Source: Methylococcales bacterium | GTDB taxonomy: Bacteria > Pseudomonadota > Gammaproteobacteria > Methylococcales > Methylomonadaceae | Length of the DNA stretch: 6,597 bases | Reading direction: 5' to 3' | Assembly: GCA_009692395.1 (NCBI GenBank) | Contig: SHZG01000131.1 | Coordinates: forward strand, 1 to 6,597 | Shown here: piece by piece, positions 1 to 5,661 of the stretch | How positions within the stretch are numbered: position 1 is the first letter of the stretch | How the letters are laid out: each line of letters opens with the position of its first letter | Program-made: the position numbers and the translations under genes | The notes under the pieces: generated by a model | Database searches by the model: none | What the model saw: only the letters and a program-made list of their open reading frames with translations | What the model was told of the DNA's origin: nothing

Positions 1-2
1 GC

Positions 3-125
3 TTCTTAGGTAGAAAAAGTGATGGCTTCCCAGGTGCTAAAACCTTATGGGAAGGCATGGAAAAAGTCAGGCATTACGCTTTCGGTATCGAAATCGCTAG
101 GGCGGTTTATGCTAACTCTGATTGA
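3..125 (+). CDS. IS4-family transposase, C-terminal fragment
   Basis: An open frame runs from the window edge to the TGA at 123-125 and gives about 40 residues. It begins FLGRKSDGFPGAKTLWEGME, which matches the well-known C-terminal signature of IS4-family DDE transposases (LGRKxDGxPGxxxLWRGL). The catalytic DDE residues lie upstream, outside the window, so I cannot say whether this copy is intact. The final 20 residues are repeated exactly on the minus strand at 6538-6597, so at least two copies exist in this genome. Family assignment rests on the motif alone. Confidence 0.72.
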   Translation, partial: FLGRKSDGFPGAKTLWEGMEKVRHYAFGIEIARAVYANSD

Positions 126-143
126 GTTGTGGGTAATCGTGTG
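66..143 (+). repeat. 78-bp inverted repeat, left copy (IS4-family end)
   Basis: Positions 66-143 are the exact reverse complement of 6520-6597, with no mismatch over 78 bases. The match stops at 143 on the inner side; on the outer side it is limited only by the window edge at 6597. It corresponds to the last 20 transposase codons, the stop codon, and the 18-base tail of the same IS. Confidence 0.95.
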
Positions 144-730
144 GGCTAATTATCCCGTTGGGTGAGTGGATTTTACGAGAAACCTGTCGATTAGGTCTGC
201 AATGGCTAGATCAAGGCTTACCACCGCTGATGTTGGCGGTTAATGTGTCACCTTACCAATTTAGCCGCAGTGATATTAACGCACTGGTCACTCAAGTATT
301 ACTGGATACAGGTTTTCCCGTTGAATATTTGGAACTGGAAATCACCGAAAGTGGCTTGATGGAAAATCAACAACACGCGCTATCTATCCTAAAAAAACTG
401 CATAATCAAGGGGTACATCTTGCCATTGACGACTTTGGCATTGGTTATGCATCACTTGCCTATCTGAAATATTTCCCCATTGCCCTTTTGAAAATTGATA
501 AAACCTTTATTGATGACATTCCTTTTTTAGAAGGTGACATGGTCATCACTGCCACTATTATTTCAATGGCACATCATTTAAGCTTTCAAGTATTAGCGGA
601 AGGCGTAGAAACAGTTGAACAATTGGCATTTTTACGCGAGCAGGGCTGTGATAACTATCAAAGTTACTTATACAGTAAAGCAATACCCGCAGACGACTTT
701 GTGAAACTGTTGGCTAATAGCCTGATTTAA
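144..730 (+). pseudogene. EAL-domain protein (c-di-GMP phosphodiesterase), 5' end lost to IS insertion
   Basis: The frame becomes EAL-like right at the IS border, reading G-LIIPLGEWILRETC, and continues to the TAA at 728-730. EAL domains hydrolyse cyclic-di-GMP to pGpG. Counting from the TTG at 158 as residue 1, the visible motifs are N29 (VNVS), E61 (ELEITES), D91-D92 (DDFGIGYASL), K112 (LKID), E149 (LAEGVET) and Q168. The eponymous EAL motif and roughly the first 50 residues of the domain are missing, and so is any sensor or GGDEF part. The TTG is not a convincing start and has no ribosome site, so I treat this as an inactivated gene. The surviving catalytic residues look undamaged, which suggests a recent insertion. 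After QS the usual QGYLFSRP box is altered (YQSYLYSKAIP). Confidence 0.85.
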
Positions 731-803
731 TGACTGGTTATGCCCTATTTCAAAGCACTTAAAAATTAAATTCAAAAATTCCGTAAGCAGCCCTTTACTT
801 TTT

Positions 804-822
804 AATGAGAATTGTTATCATT
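804..822 (+). promoter_or_regulatory. Fur box upstream of bfd
   Basis: The 19-base sequence AATGAGAATTGTTATCATT pairs with itself at seven of nine positions. It fits the 7-1-7 Fur consensus TGATAATNATTATCA with one mismatch in each half (core 806-820). It ends 32 bases before the bfd ATG. A weak -10 (TATCAT, 816-821) lies inside it and a poor -35 (TTTACT, 795-800) lies 15 bases further up, so bound Fur-Fe would block the promoter. Iron-repressed expression of bfd is known in E. coli; repression here is inferred from the site. Confidence 0.75.
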
Positions 823-854
823 TGAAAAATGATTATTTTACATTGGAAATTATT

Positions 855-1043
855 ATGTATATATGTGTTTGCAAAGCGGTCACTGATAGACAAATTAAAC
901 AGGCTATTGATAATGGTGCTTGTACACGGCGGCAATTGCATCAATGTACGGGTGCAGGTAGCGTGTGTGGTAAATGCACACAGCATATCAGACAAATGCT
1001 TGACGAAAATCAACAATCTCGCCTTATAATACAAGCTGCTTAA
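855..1043 (+). CDS. bfd: Bacterioferritin-associated ferredoxin Bfd
   Basis: This is a 62-residue [2Fe-2S] protein. Bfd docks on bacterioferritin near its haem and passes electrons to reduce the stored ferric core so that iron can be released. The four cluster cysteines have the Bfd pattern: C4-x-C6 near the N-terminus (MYICVCKAVTD) and C38-x2-C41 (VCGKC). Two further cysteines, C23 and C31, are not family ligands. ATG 855 is chosen because MYxCxC is the standard Bfd N-terminus; the frame extends up to a TTG at 822, but that falls within the Fur box. The ribosome site is weak (GGA at 845-847). Length is close to the E. coli protein (64 residues). bfr follows 28 bases later, as expected for a functional pair. 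Confidence 0.93.
   Translation: MYICVCKAVTDRQIKQAIDNGACTRRQLHQCTGAGSVCGKCTQHIRQMLDENQQSRLIIQAA
1000..1030 (+). promoter_or_regulatory. Possible internal promoter for bfr
   Basis: Inside the 3' end of bfd there is TTGACG (1000-1005; five of six to the sigma70 -35) and a perfect TATAAT (1025-1030), separated by 19 bases. The spacing is two bases longer than ideal. Transcription would begin near 1037, giving bfr a leader of about 35 bases. This would let bfr be expressed when the Fur-controlled promoter of bfd is shut. Sequence match only. Confidence 0.4.
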
Positions 1044-1071
1044 TTTTATTATATTAAAAGGCGGGTTGATA

Positions 1072-1536
1072 ATGAAAGGCGATATTAAAGTTATTGAGTT
1101 TTTAAATAAAGCGTTGGAAAATGAATTAACAGCGATTAATCAGTATTTCTTACACGCAAAAATGTATAAAAACTGGGGCTTGGAAAAGCTCCACGCCAAG
1201 GAATACCATGAATCTATCGATGAAATGAAACATGCGGATCGTTTGATAGATCGAATTTTATTTTTAGAAGGTTTGCCCAATTTACAAAATATTGGCAAAA
1301 TTTTGATTGGTGAAAACACCCCAGAAATGCTGGCTTGTGACCTGAAACTAGAATATTTGGCTGTGCCTGATTTAAAAGATGCCATCCTTTATTGTGAAAG
1401 CGTTAGAGATTATATCTCGCGTGAATTATTTGAAGGCATACTGGAAAGTGAAGAAGAGCATATAGATTGGTTAGAAACCCAACTAGAGCTAATCGAAAAA
1501 ATAGGGTTGCAAAACTATTTACAGTCACAGATGTAA
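1072..1536 (+). CDS. bfr: Bacterioferritin (haem-containing ferritin)
   Basis: This is a 154-residue four-helix-bundle protein that assembles into the 24-subunit iron-storage shell in the cytoplasm, oxidises Fe(II) at a di-iron centre and binds haem between subunit pairs. All six ferroxidase ligands of the E. coli protein occur at the same numbers: E18, E51, H54, E94, E127 and H130, plus Y25. The haem ligand M52 is present (YHESIDEMKHADR). The C-terminus, GLQNYLQSQM, is typical and lacks only the few polar residues that end the E. coli protein. ATG 1072 is chosen because MKGDIKVI is the standard N-terminus and AGGCGG at 1059-1064 sits 7 bases upstream; an in-frame TTG at 1066 lies too close to that site. 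It is paired with bfd. M52 makes this a haem-binding Bfr rather than a plain ferritin. Confidence 0.96.
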   Translation: MKGDIKVIEFLNKALENELTAINQYFLHAKMYKNWGLEKLHAKEYHESIDEMKHADRLIDRILFLEGLPNLQNIGKILIGENTPEMLACDLKLEYLAVPDLKDAILYCESVRDYISRELFEGILESEEEHIDWLETQLELIEKIGLQNYLQSQM

Positions 1537-1672
1537 CAGATTATTTAAAGCGTCTCTGTTTGCTATAAGCGTAGTTTAACAATGTGTGAATAGTTAGCCC
1601 TCAAAAAAATGTTGGTGCGTTGCCTAGCTCTCTGAAAATACGAGTCTAGCAAGCAAATACTACCTCTCCAAA

Positions 1673-1698
1673 TCAACCACAAATTAATTTGTGGTTGA
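1673..1698. repeat. 26-bp perfect palindrome
   Basis: The half TCAACCACAAATT is followed immediately by its exact reverse complement, with no spacer. As RNA it could fold into an 11-bp stem with a 4-base loop. There is no U-run after it on the plus strand, and only three T on the minus strand, so it is a poor intrinsic terminator. It lies just past the end of the IS110-like remnant, so it may be part of that element or a decay product. An operator for a dimeric regulator is also possible. Nothing in the sequence decides between these. Confidence 0.7.
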
Positions 1699-1757
1699 AA
1701 AGACAAGCACAAATTTTCGCATTGCCGCTCCTAGAGCGAACATTTCCCCTTTCTAGG
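1684..1757 (-). pseudogene. Decayed 3' end of an IS110/IS116-type transposase
   Basis: On the minus strand, codons from 1749 down to 1714 read GEMFALGAAMRK. This resembles the C-terminal box of many IS110-family transposases (KGKPKMxALGAAMRKLVHLCFGVLK). After RK the match is partly recovered only by assuming small deletions: F-V, then L-x-F in shifted frames. A TAG (1753-1755) interrupts just upstream, and the frame stops at 1684-1686. No intact DEDD catalytic domain is present. I read this as an old, broken IS remnant. The call depends on about 12 residues, so chance similarity cannot be ruled out. Confidence 0.42.
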
Positions 1758-1859
1758 TTAGGATGCTCAGTCACCTTTTTCAAATAACTCCCAGCTAGTC
1801 TCCGTGTCAGCCCTTAGCATCATAAATACCAATATCCATCGAGTTTTATTATTTAGCGT

Positions 1860-1888
1860 TTGACGCATTTACTGTTTCCAGATATGAT
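1860..1888 (+). promoter_or_regulatory. Sigma70-type promoter of yceD-rpmF
   Basis: TTGACG (1860-1865) and TATGAT (1883-1888) are each five of six to consensus and are separated by exactly 17 bases. The -10 ends only 9 bases before the yceD ATG, so transcription should begin around 1894-1896. A small inverted repeat, GCGT-TTG-ACGC (1857-1867 region), overlaps the -35 box. This is the best promoter match in the window and fits the start of the L32/fatty-acid gene cluster. Confidence 0.6.
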
Positions 1889-1897
1889 TGAAAAGTT

Positions 1898-2425
1898 ATG
1901 TTGAATAGATTACCCGAAATTATAGAACCCTTACACTTGGCTGATAAACGCGGCGAATTAAAGGGGCAAATATCCGTCAAGAGCTTAAGTCGAATAGCTG
2001 AACTGTTGTTTGATGATTCAGGCGTAGTGACTGTCGAGCTTTTTTTTAGTCGGGAAGGGCATTTGCCTAGGATTGAAGGACGGATTCAAACGGTTCTACA
2101 ATTGAAGTGTCAGAGTTGTTTGCAAGCGATAGAATGGTCTGTCGATAGCGTTGTTAAGTTAGGTATCGTCAAGACAGTCGATCAAGCTAACCGCTTAACC
2201 GAAGACTATGAACCGTTGCTGGTCGAGACAGAGACGATGCAACTTAGTGATCTTATCGAAGACGAATTATTACTCAGTTTGCCTGATTATCCCAAACATC
2301 AACATGATTGTTTTGTCGCAAATCCTGACAATAGCAACACGAATACACCCACGCCTGACGCTCAGCCAGCGCGTGAAAACCCTTTTTCCATCTTAGCCAA
2401 CCTAAAAGATACTGGAGATTTATAA
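1898..2425 (+). CDS. yceD: YceD / DUF177 family protein
   Basis: This is a 175-residue cytoplasmic protein of the YceD (DUF177) family, which is nearly always encoded next to rpmF. In plants and bacteria the family has been linked to 23S rRNA processing or ribosome assembly; its exact bacterial role is not settled. Supporting features are the N-terminal LPEIIEPLHLADKRGELKG, the paired cysteines C71-x2-C74 (KCQSCLQ), an acidic stretch with EDELLLSLPDYPKH near 121-134 and the conserved C-terminal NPFSILANLK (161-170). The segment of about 145-160 is rich in N, T and P and looks like a flexible linker. There is no clear ribosome site before ATG 1898, and the promoter is very close, so translation may be leaderless. 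TTG 1901 would be the next possible start. The stop overlaps the rpmF start by one base. Confidence 0.9.
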   Translation: MLNRLPEIIEPLHLADKRGELKGQISVKSLSRIAELLFDDSGVVTVELFFSREGHLPRIEGRIQTVLQLKCQSCLQAIEWSVDSVVKLGIVKTVDQANRLTEDYEPLLVETETMQLSDLIEDELLLSLPDYPKHQHDCFVANPDNSNTNTPTPDAQPARENPFSILANLKDTGDL

Positions 2426-2613
2426 TGGCCGTACAGAAAAGTAAAGTGACCCGTTCAAGACGTGGTCAACGTCGTTCACACGATTCTTTAACCGCAAAAG
2501 CATTGTCACAAGACCCAATTACTGGTGAAATGCACTTACGTCACCACATGACACCCGATGGTTATTTCAAAGGTCGTCACATCGTAGGTGTTACCGCAGT
2601 CGAAGAAGATTAA
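2425..2613 (+). CDS. rpmF: 50S ribosomal protein L32
   Basis: This is a 62-residue protein of the large ribosomal subunit. It starts MAVQKSKVTRSRRGQRRSHD, the standard basic N-terminus of bacterial L32, and continues with GEMHLRHHMTPDGYFKGRHI. It has no cysteines, so it is the zinc-free type, as in E. coli. Its start overlaps the yceD stop in TAATG, and GGAG at 2413-2416 is the ribosome site, so its translation is probably coupled to yceD. It is slightly longer than the E. coli protein because of the tail VTAVEED. A terminator follows 30 bases after the stop. Confidence 0.97.
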   Translation: MAVQKSKVTRSRRGQRRSHDSLTAKALSQDPITGEMHLRHHMTPDGYFKGRHIVGVTAVEED

Positions 2614-2643
2614 GCGTCTTTTTTACACTGAACACAATGCTAT

Positions 2644-2671
2644 GCCGAATCAGTTCTGATTCGGCTTTTTT
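2644..2671 (+). terminator. Intrinsic terminator after rpmF
   Basis: A perfect 9-bp stem (GCCGAATCA, loop GTTC, TGATTCGGC; 2644-2665) is followed by six T (2666-2671). This is a textbook Rho-independent terminator. It falls inside the cluster, only 27 bases before the preferred plsX start, so it should reduce or stop transcripts from the yceD promoter after rpmF. Downstream genes would then depend on readthrough or on another promoter. Confidence 0.9.
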
Positions 2672-2676
2672 ATAAT
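2671..2676 (+). promoter_or_regulatory. TATAAT motif in the terminator T-run (weak promoter candidate for plsX)
   Basis: A perfect -10 hexamer begins in the last T of the terminator tract. I find no -35 match at 15-18 bases upstream, where the terminator stem lies, and no TG extension. If used, it would start RNA near 2683, inside the plsX ribosome site. It needs an activator or is chance. Confidence 0.2.
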
Positions 2677-2679
2677 AAC

Positions 2680-2686
2680 GGTGGAG
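2680..2686 (+). promoter_or_regulatory. Ribosome binding site deciding the plsX start
   Basis: GGTGGAG here is the only Shine-Dalgarno-like sequence before plsX. It lies 12 bases ahead of GTG 2699, a little far. It would overlap the alternative GTG at 2681, which has no ribosome site of its own. This favours 2699. Confidence 0.5.
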
Positions 2687-2698
2687 TCATTCGTCAAC

Positions 2699-3727
2699 GT
2701 GAGTTTAACTATTTCGATTGATGCAATGGGCGGAGATCATGGCCCTAAAGTGACTATTCCTGCATCATTGGATTGTTTACAAAACAATCCAGACCTGAAA
2801 CTAATTTTAGTCGGTGATGAAGCGGTTCTTAATCCGTTGTTAGTGCAAGAATTAGTCAATTATTCAGGCAGGCTGTCTATTCAACACGCCTCGCAGTGCG
2901 TGGAAATGCAAGAATCGCCCACTAAGGCTCTGAAAAATAAAAAAGATTCTTCCATGCGCGTCGCTATTAACTTAGTGCGTGATGGGCTTGCTGACGCGTG
3001 CGTGAGTGCGGGTAATACAGGCGCATTAATGGCGACCGCTCGCTTTGTGTTAAAGATGATTGTCGGTATTGATCGCCCTGCAATTATTTCTACACTGCCC
3101 TCTATTCATGGGCATATTCATATACTGGATTTAGGCGCGAATGTCGATTGTACCGCTGAACATTTGTTTCAGTTTGCGGTGATGGGTAATGAGTTAGTGA
3201 GAGCAGTCGAAGGGATTGATAGCCCGCGAGTGGGGTTATTAAATATCGGCGAAGAAGATATGAAAGGGAATGAGCAGGTTAAAGCAGCGGCGAAATTACT
3301 GGAAAACTCAGCCTTAAATTATATCGGTTATGTGGAAGGTGATTCGTTAAACGCGGGTTCGGTGAAAGTGGATTTAATTGTCTGTGATGGCTTTGTCGGT
3401 AATGTCGCACTTAAATCGATTGAAGGCGCGGCAAAAATGATTAGCTTTTCCTTGAAAGCAGCCTTTACTAAAAATTGGCTCACTAAACTGGCAGGATTGC
3501 TGGTGTCGCCTGTCTTAAAATCCTTTAAACAACGCATTGATCCACGGCTTTACAATGGTGCGAGTTTCCTTGGCTTACGCGGTCTGGTGATTAAAAGTCA
3601 TGGTGGCGCGGATGTGTTGGCGTTTAAAACCGCGATTCAATTGGCTGAGGTTGAAGTCAAAAAAGATGTGATTCGCAAAATCAGCGAACAAGTTGAACAA
3701 ACCTTAGCCCTGAGAAATAACGCATGA
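2699..3727 (+). CDS. plsX: Phosphate acyltransferase PlsX
   Basis: PlsX converts acyl-ACP and phosphate to acyl phosphate, the donor PlsY uses to acylate glycerol-3-phosphate; it is a peripheral membrane enzyme. From GTG 2699 the protein has 342 residues (E. coli 356). Family motifs in order are DAMGGDHGP (8-16), CVSAGNTGAL (101-110), LDLGANVDC (143-151), LLNIGEE (from about 181), CDGFVGNVALK (229-239) and YNGASFLGLRG (285-295). An in-frame GTG at 2681 would add six residues, but homologues begin just before the TISIDAMGGD strand and the ribosome site favours 2699. It overlaps fabH by four bases (ATGA), implying coupling. The terminator upstream separates it from rpmF. Confidence 0.95.
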   Translation: MSLTISIDAMGGDHGPKVTIPASLDCLQNNPDLKLILVGDEAVLNPLLVQELVNYSGRLSIQHASQCVEMQESPTKALKNKKDSSMRVAINLVRDGLADACVSAGNTGALMATARFVLKMIVGIDRPAIISTLPSIHGHIHILDLGANVDCTAEHLFQFAVMGNELVRAVEGIDSPRVGLLNIGEEDMKGNEQVKAAAKLLENSALNYIGYVEGDSLNAGSVKVDLIVCDGFVGNVALKSIEGAAKMISFSLKAAFTKNWLTKLAGLLVSPVLKSFKQRIDPRLYNGASFLGLRGLVIKSHGGADVLAFKTAIQLAEVEVKKDVIRKISEQVEQTLALRNNA

Positions 3728-4674
3728 CTTATTATTCAAAAGTAATTGGCACGGGTGGTTATCTGCCCGAAAAAATTCTCACTAATGAAGAATTATCCTT
3801 AACGGTTGATACGTCGGATCGTTGGATTTATGAGCGTACAGGTATTAAAAGTCGGCACATTGCGGGTGCGGATGAAACAGCCTCTAGCATGGCAGAAATT
3901 GCCGCTAGGCAAGCCATTGAAATGGCGCAGATTGATCCTGAAACCATTGATTTAATTATTGTTGCGACGGGTACGCCAGACCGTGTTTATCCCAGCACTG
4001 GCTGTTTATTACAAAAACGCTTAGGCGTTAAACATGCAGTGGCATTTGATGTGCAGGCGGCGTGTTCTGGTTCTATTTTTGGCTTAAGTATTGCCGATCA
4101 ATACATTAAATCAGGTACGGCTAAAACAGTGCTGGTGGTCGGTGCTGAAGTCTGTTCACGCATAGTCGATTGGACAGATAGAGCCACTTGTATTTTATTT
4201 GGTGATGGTGCGGGTGCGGTATTGTTAACTGCTTCAGAAGAGCAGGGAATTTTATCGACCCATATTCATTCTGATGGTGAATATGAAGAATTACTGAATT
4301 GTCCAATATCTACTGAAAAACAAGCGGGCTATATCAGTATGCGCGGCAATGAAGTCTTTAAAGTGGCGGTGAATACGCTGGGCAGAATTGTTGATGAAAC
4401 CTTAGAGGCCAATGATTTAGGTCAAGAACATATTGATTGGTTAGTGCCGCATCAAGCCAATAGGCGTATTATTGCGGCAACGGCAAAAAAATTAAAACTG
4501 TCGATGGATCAGGTTATTATGACTTTGGAAACTCAAGGCAATACCTCCTCAGCGTCTGTATTGCTGGCGTTTAACGAAGGCGTACGGGATGGTCGTATTC
4601 AACACGGGCAAGTGGTATTACTGGAAGCATTTGGCGCGGGATTCACTTGGGGTTCTGCATTAATTAAATATTAG
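3724..4674 (+). CDS. fabH: 3-oxoacyl-ACP synthase III (KAS III)
   Basis: FabH condenses acetyl-CoA (or another short acyl-CoA) with malonyl-ACP to start type II fatty-acid synthesis in the cytoplasm. The 316-residue protein has the thiolase fold and the Cys-His-Asn triad: C114 (QAACSGSIFG), H243 (VPHQANRRI) and N273 (QGNTSSASV). The N-terminal IxGTGxYLPE and DTSDRWIYERTGI boxes and the C-terminal FGAGFTWGSALIKY are typical. Length matches the E. coli enzyme (317). The start overlaps the plsX stop as ATGA. A 36-base gap separates it from fabD. Nothing unusual is seen; acyl-chain preference cannot be read from the sequence. Confidence 0.97.
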   Translation: MTYYSKVIGTGGYLPEKILTNEELSLTVDTSDRWIYERTGIKSRHIAGADETASSMAEIAARQAIEMAQIDPETIDLIIVATGTPDRVYPSTGCLLQKRLGVKHAVAFDVQAACSGSIFGLSIADQYIKSGTAKTVLVVGAEVCSRIVDWTDRATCILFGDGAGAVLLTASEEQGILSTHIHSDGEYEELLNCPISTEKQAGYISMRGNEVFKVAVNTLGRIVDETLEANDLGQEHIDWLVPHQANRRIIAATAKKLKLSMDQVIMTLETQGNTSSASVLLAFNEGVRDGRIQHGQVVLLEAFGAGFTWGSALIKY

Positions 4675-4710
4675 GGCAAACTCCACTCTGCCTATCAAGA
4701 TGGTATAACG

Positions 4711-5661
4711 ATGAACAAGCAATCTTACAATTTAGCGTTTGTTTTTCCAGGACAGGGTTCACAGTCCGTGGGGATGTTAAACGAGTTAGCGGCGAGTTAT
4801 CCTGAAGTCCAACAGATTTTTGAACGGGCATCGGACGCGCTTAGTAAAGATTTATGGTCGCTGGTTAGCAATGGCTCAGAAGAAGAGCTTCATCAAACCG
4901 AAAACACGCAACCCATCATGTTAGCAGCAGGTTTTGCCGTTTGGAATGTGTGGTGTCAACACAGTACAGTGCGTCCAGCCTGGGTAGCAGGTCATAGCTT
5001 AGGCGAATATACCGCCTTAGTGTGTGCCAGTGCGATTCAATTTGAAGATGCAATTAAATTAGTTGCCATTCGAGGGCAATTAATGCAGGAAGCTGTGCCT
5101 GCGGGTACAGGTGCAATGGCAGCTATTTTAGGGCTAGAAAATCATGAAGTCGTTAAAGCGTGTAATGAAGCGATAGATAATGACATTGTATCAGCGGTCA
5201 ATTTTAATTCAACAGGTCAAGTTGTCATTGCGGGTAATGTGGCAGCCGTTGAAAGAGCGATGGCAATTGCAAAAACCATGGGAGCTAAACGCGCACTATT
5301 ATTACCTGTCAGCGTGCCGTCACACTGTGCTTTAATGCGCCCTGCCGCTGAAAAGCTAGATGAGTATTTGCAAAATACTGCCATTAGTTCATCCAAAATG
5401 ACCCTCATTCATAACGTCGATGTCACCTCGCACAGTGCGCCAGAAGTGATTCGTCATGCGTTAAAAGAACAACTATACCGCCCTGTAAATTGGGCAGACA
5501 GCGTTAAATTTATGAACGATCAAGGCGTAACGCGCTTTGTTGAGTGCGGGCCGGGGAAAGTCTTAATTGGGCTTAACAAACGCATTGCTAAAGAAGCAGC
5601 ACATTACAGTATTTATAACCCAGCAACCTTAGATGAGGCATTGGAGAAAATTCATGACTAA
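4711..5661 (+). CDS. fabD: Malonyl-CoA:ACP transacylase
   Basis: FabD moves the malonyl group from malonyl-CoA to acyl carrier protein, supplying the extender unit for every elongation round. The 316-residue protein has the nucleophilic serine S96 in GHSLGEY, histidine H205 in VPSHCALM, arginine R121 (AIRGQLMQ) that binds the malonyl carboxylate and Q15 in FPGQGSQ of the oxyanion hole. The C-terminal ECGPGKVLIGLNKRI box is present. ATG 4711 fits homologues by starting a few residues before the LAFVFPGQGSQ strand; its ribosome site is poor (AAGATGG around 4699-4705). It overlaps fabG by 8 bases. Confidence 0.97.
   Translation: MNKQSYNLAFVFPGQGSQSVGMLNELAASYPEVQQIFERASDALSKDLWSLVSNGSEEELHQTENTQPIMLAAGFAVWNVWCQHSTVRPAWVAGHSLGEYTALVCASAIQFEDAIKLVAIRGQLMQEAVPAGTGAMAAILGLENHEVVKACNEAIDNDIVSAVNFNSTGQVVIAGNVAAVERAMAIAKTMGAKRALLLPVSVPSHCALMRPAAEKLDEYLQNTAISSSKMTLIHNVDVTSHSAPEVIRHALKEQLYRPVNWADSVKFMNDQGVTRFVECGPGKVLIGLNKRIAKEAAHYSIYNPATLDEALEKIHD

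Larger units (their letters stand above)
1..143 (+). mobile_element. 3' end of an IS4-family insertion sequence (partial)
   Basis: This is the right-hand end of an insertion sequence that enters from outside the window. It carries the last codons of an IS4-type transposase, then 18 non-coding bases ending at 143. The inner border is placed at 143 because the sequence 66-143 recurs exactly, inverted, at 6520-6597, and the two copies diverge immediately after it. On the far side of 143 an EAL-domain reading frame begins in mid-domain, which is what an insertion breakpoint looks like. Read inward, the tip starts CACACGATTACCCACAAC. The other end of the element and the target duplication are outside the window. 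Confidence 0.75.
1537..1897. other. Gene-free interval between bfr and yceD
   Basis: I see no intact gene on either strand in these 361 bases. The interval holds a 26-base palindrome, a probable decayed IS110-type transposase end on the minus strand, and the yceD promoter at its right edge. No convincing intrinsic terminator for bfr is visible. The 6-base pairing 1535-1540 with 1555-1560 has a 14-base loop and no U-run. Confidence 0.6.

Noticed and set aside
822..854. Upstream extension of bfd to a TTG at 822
   Set aside because: It would add 11 residues not seen in the family, and the start codon overlaps the Fur box edge.
795..1034. Minus-strand open frame across bfd
   Set aside because: It is antisense to bfd and the Fur box, with no ribosome site or recognisable motif.
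1140..1385. Minus-strand open frame within bfr
   Set aside because: bfr on the plus strand has every ferroxidase ligand; this is a shadow.
1535..1560. Possible hairpin AACAGA/TCTGTT after bfr
   Set aside because: Six base pairs with a 14-base loop and no T-run is too weak to call a terminator.
4675..4710. Possible regulatory hairpin between fabH and fabD
   Set aside because: Only a 4-bp GGCA/TGCC pairing is present, with no T-run and no promoter boxes.
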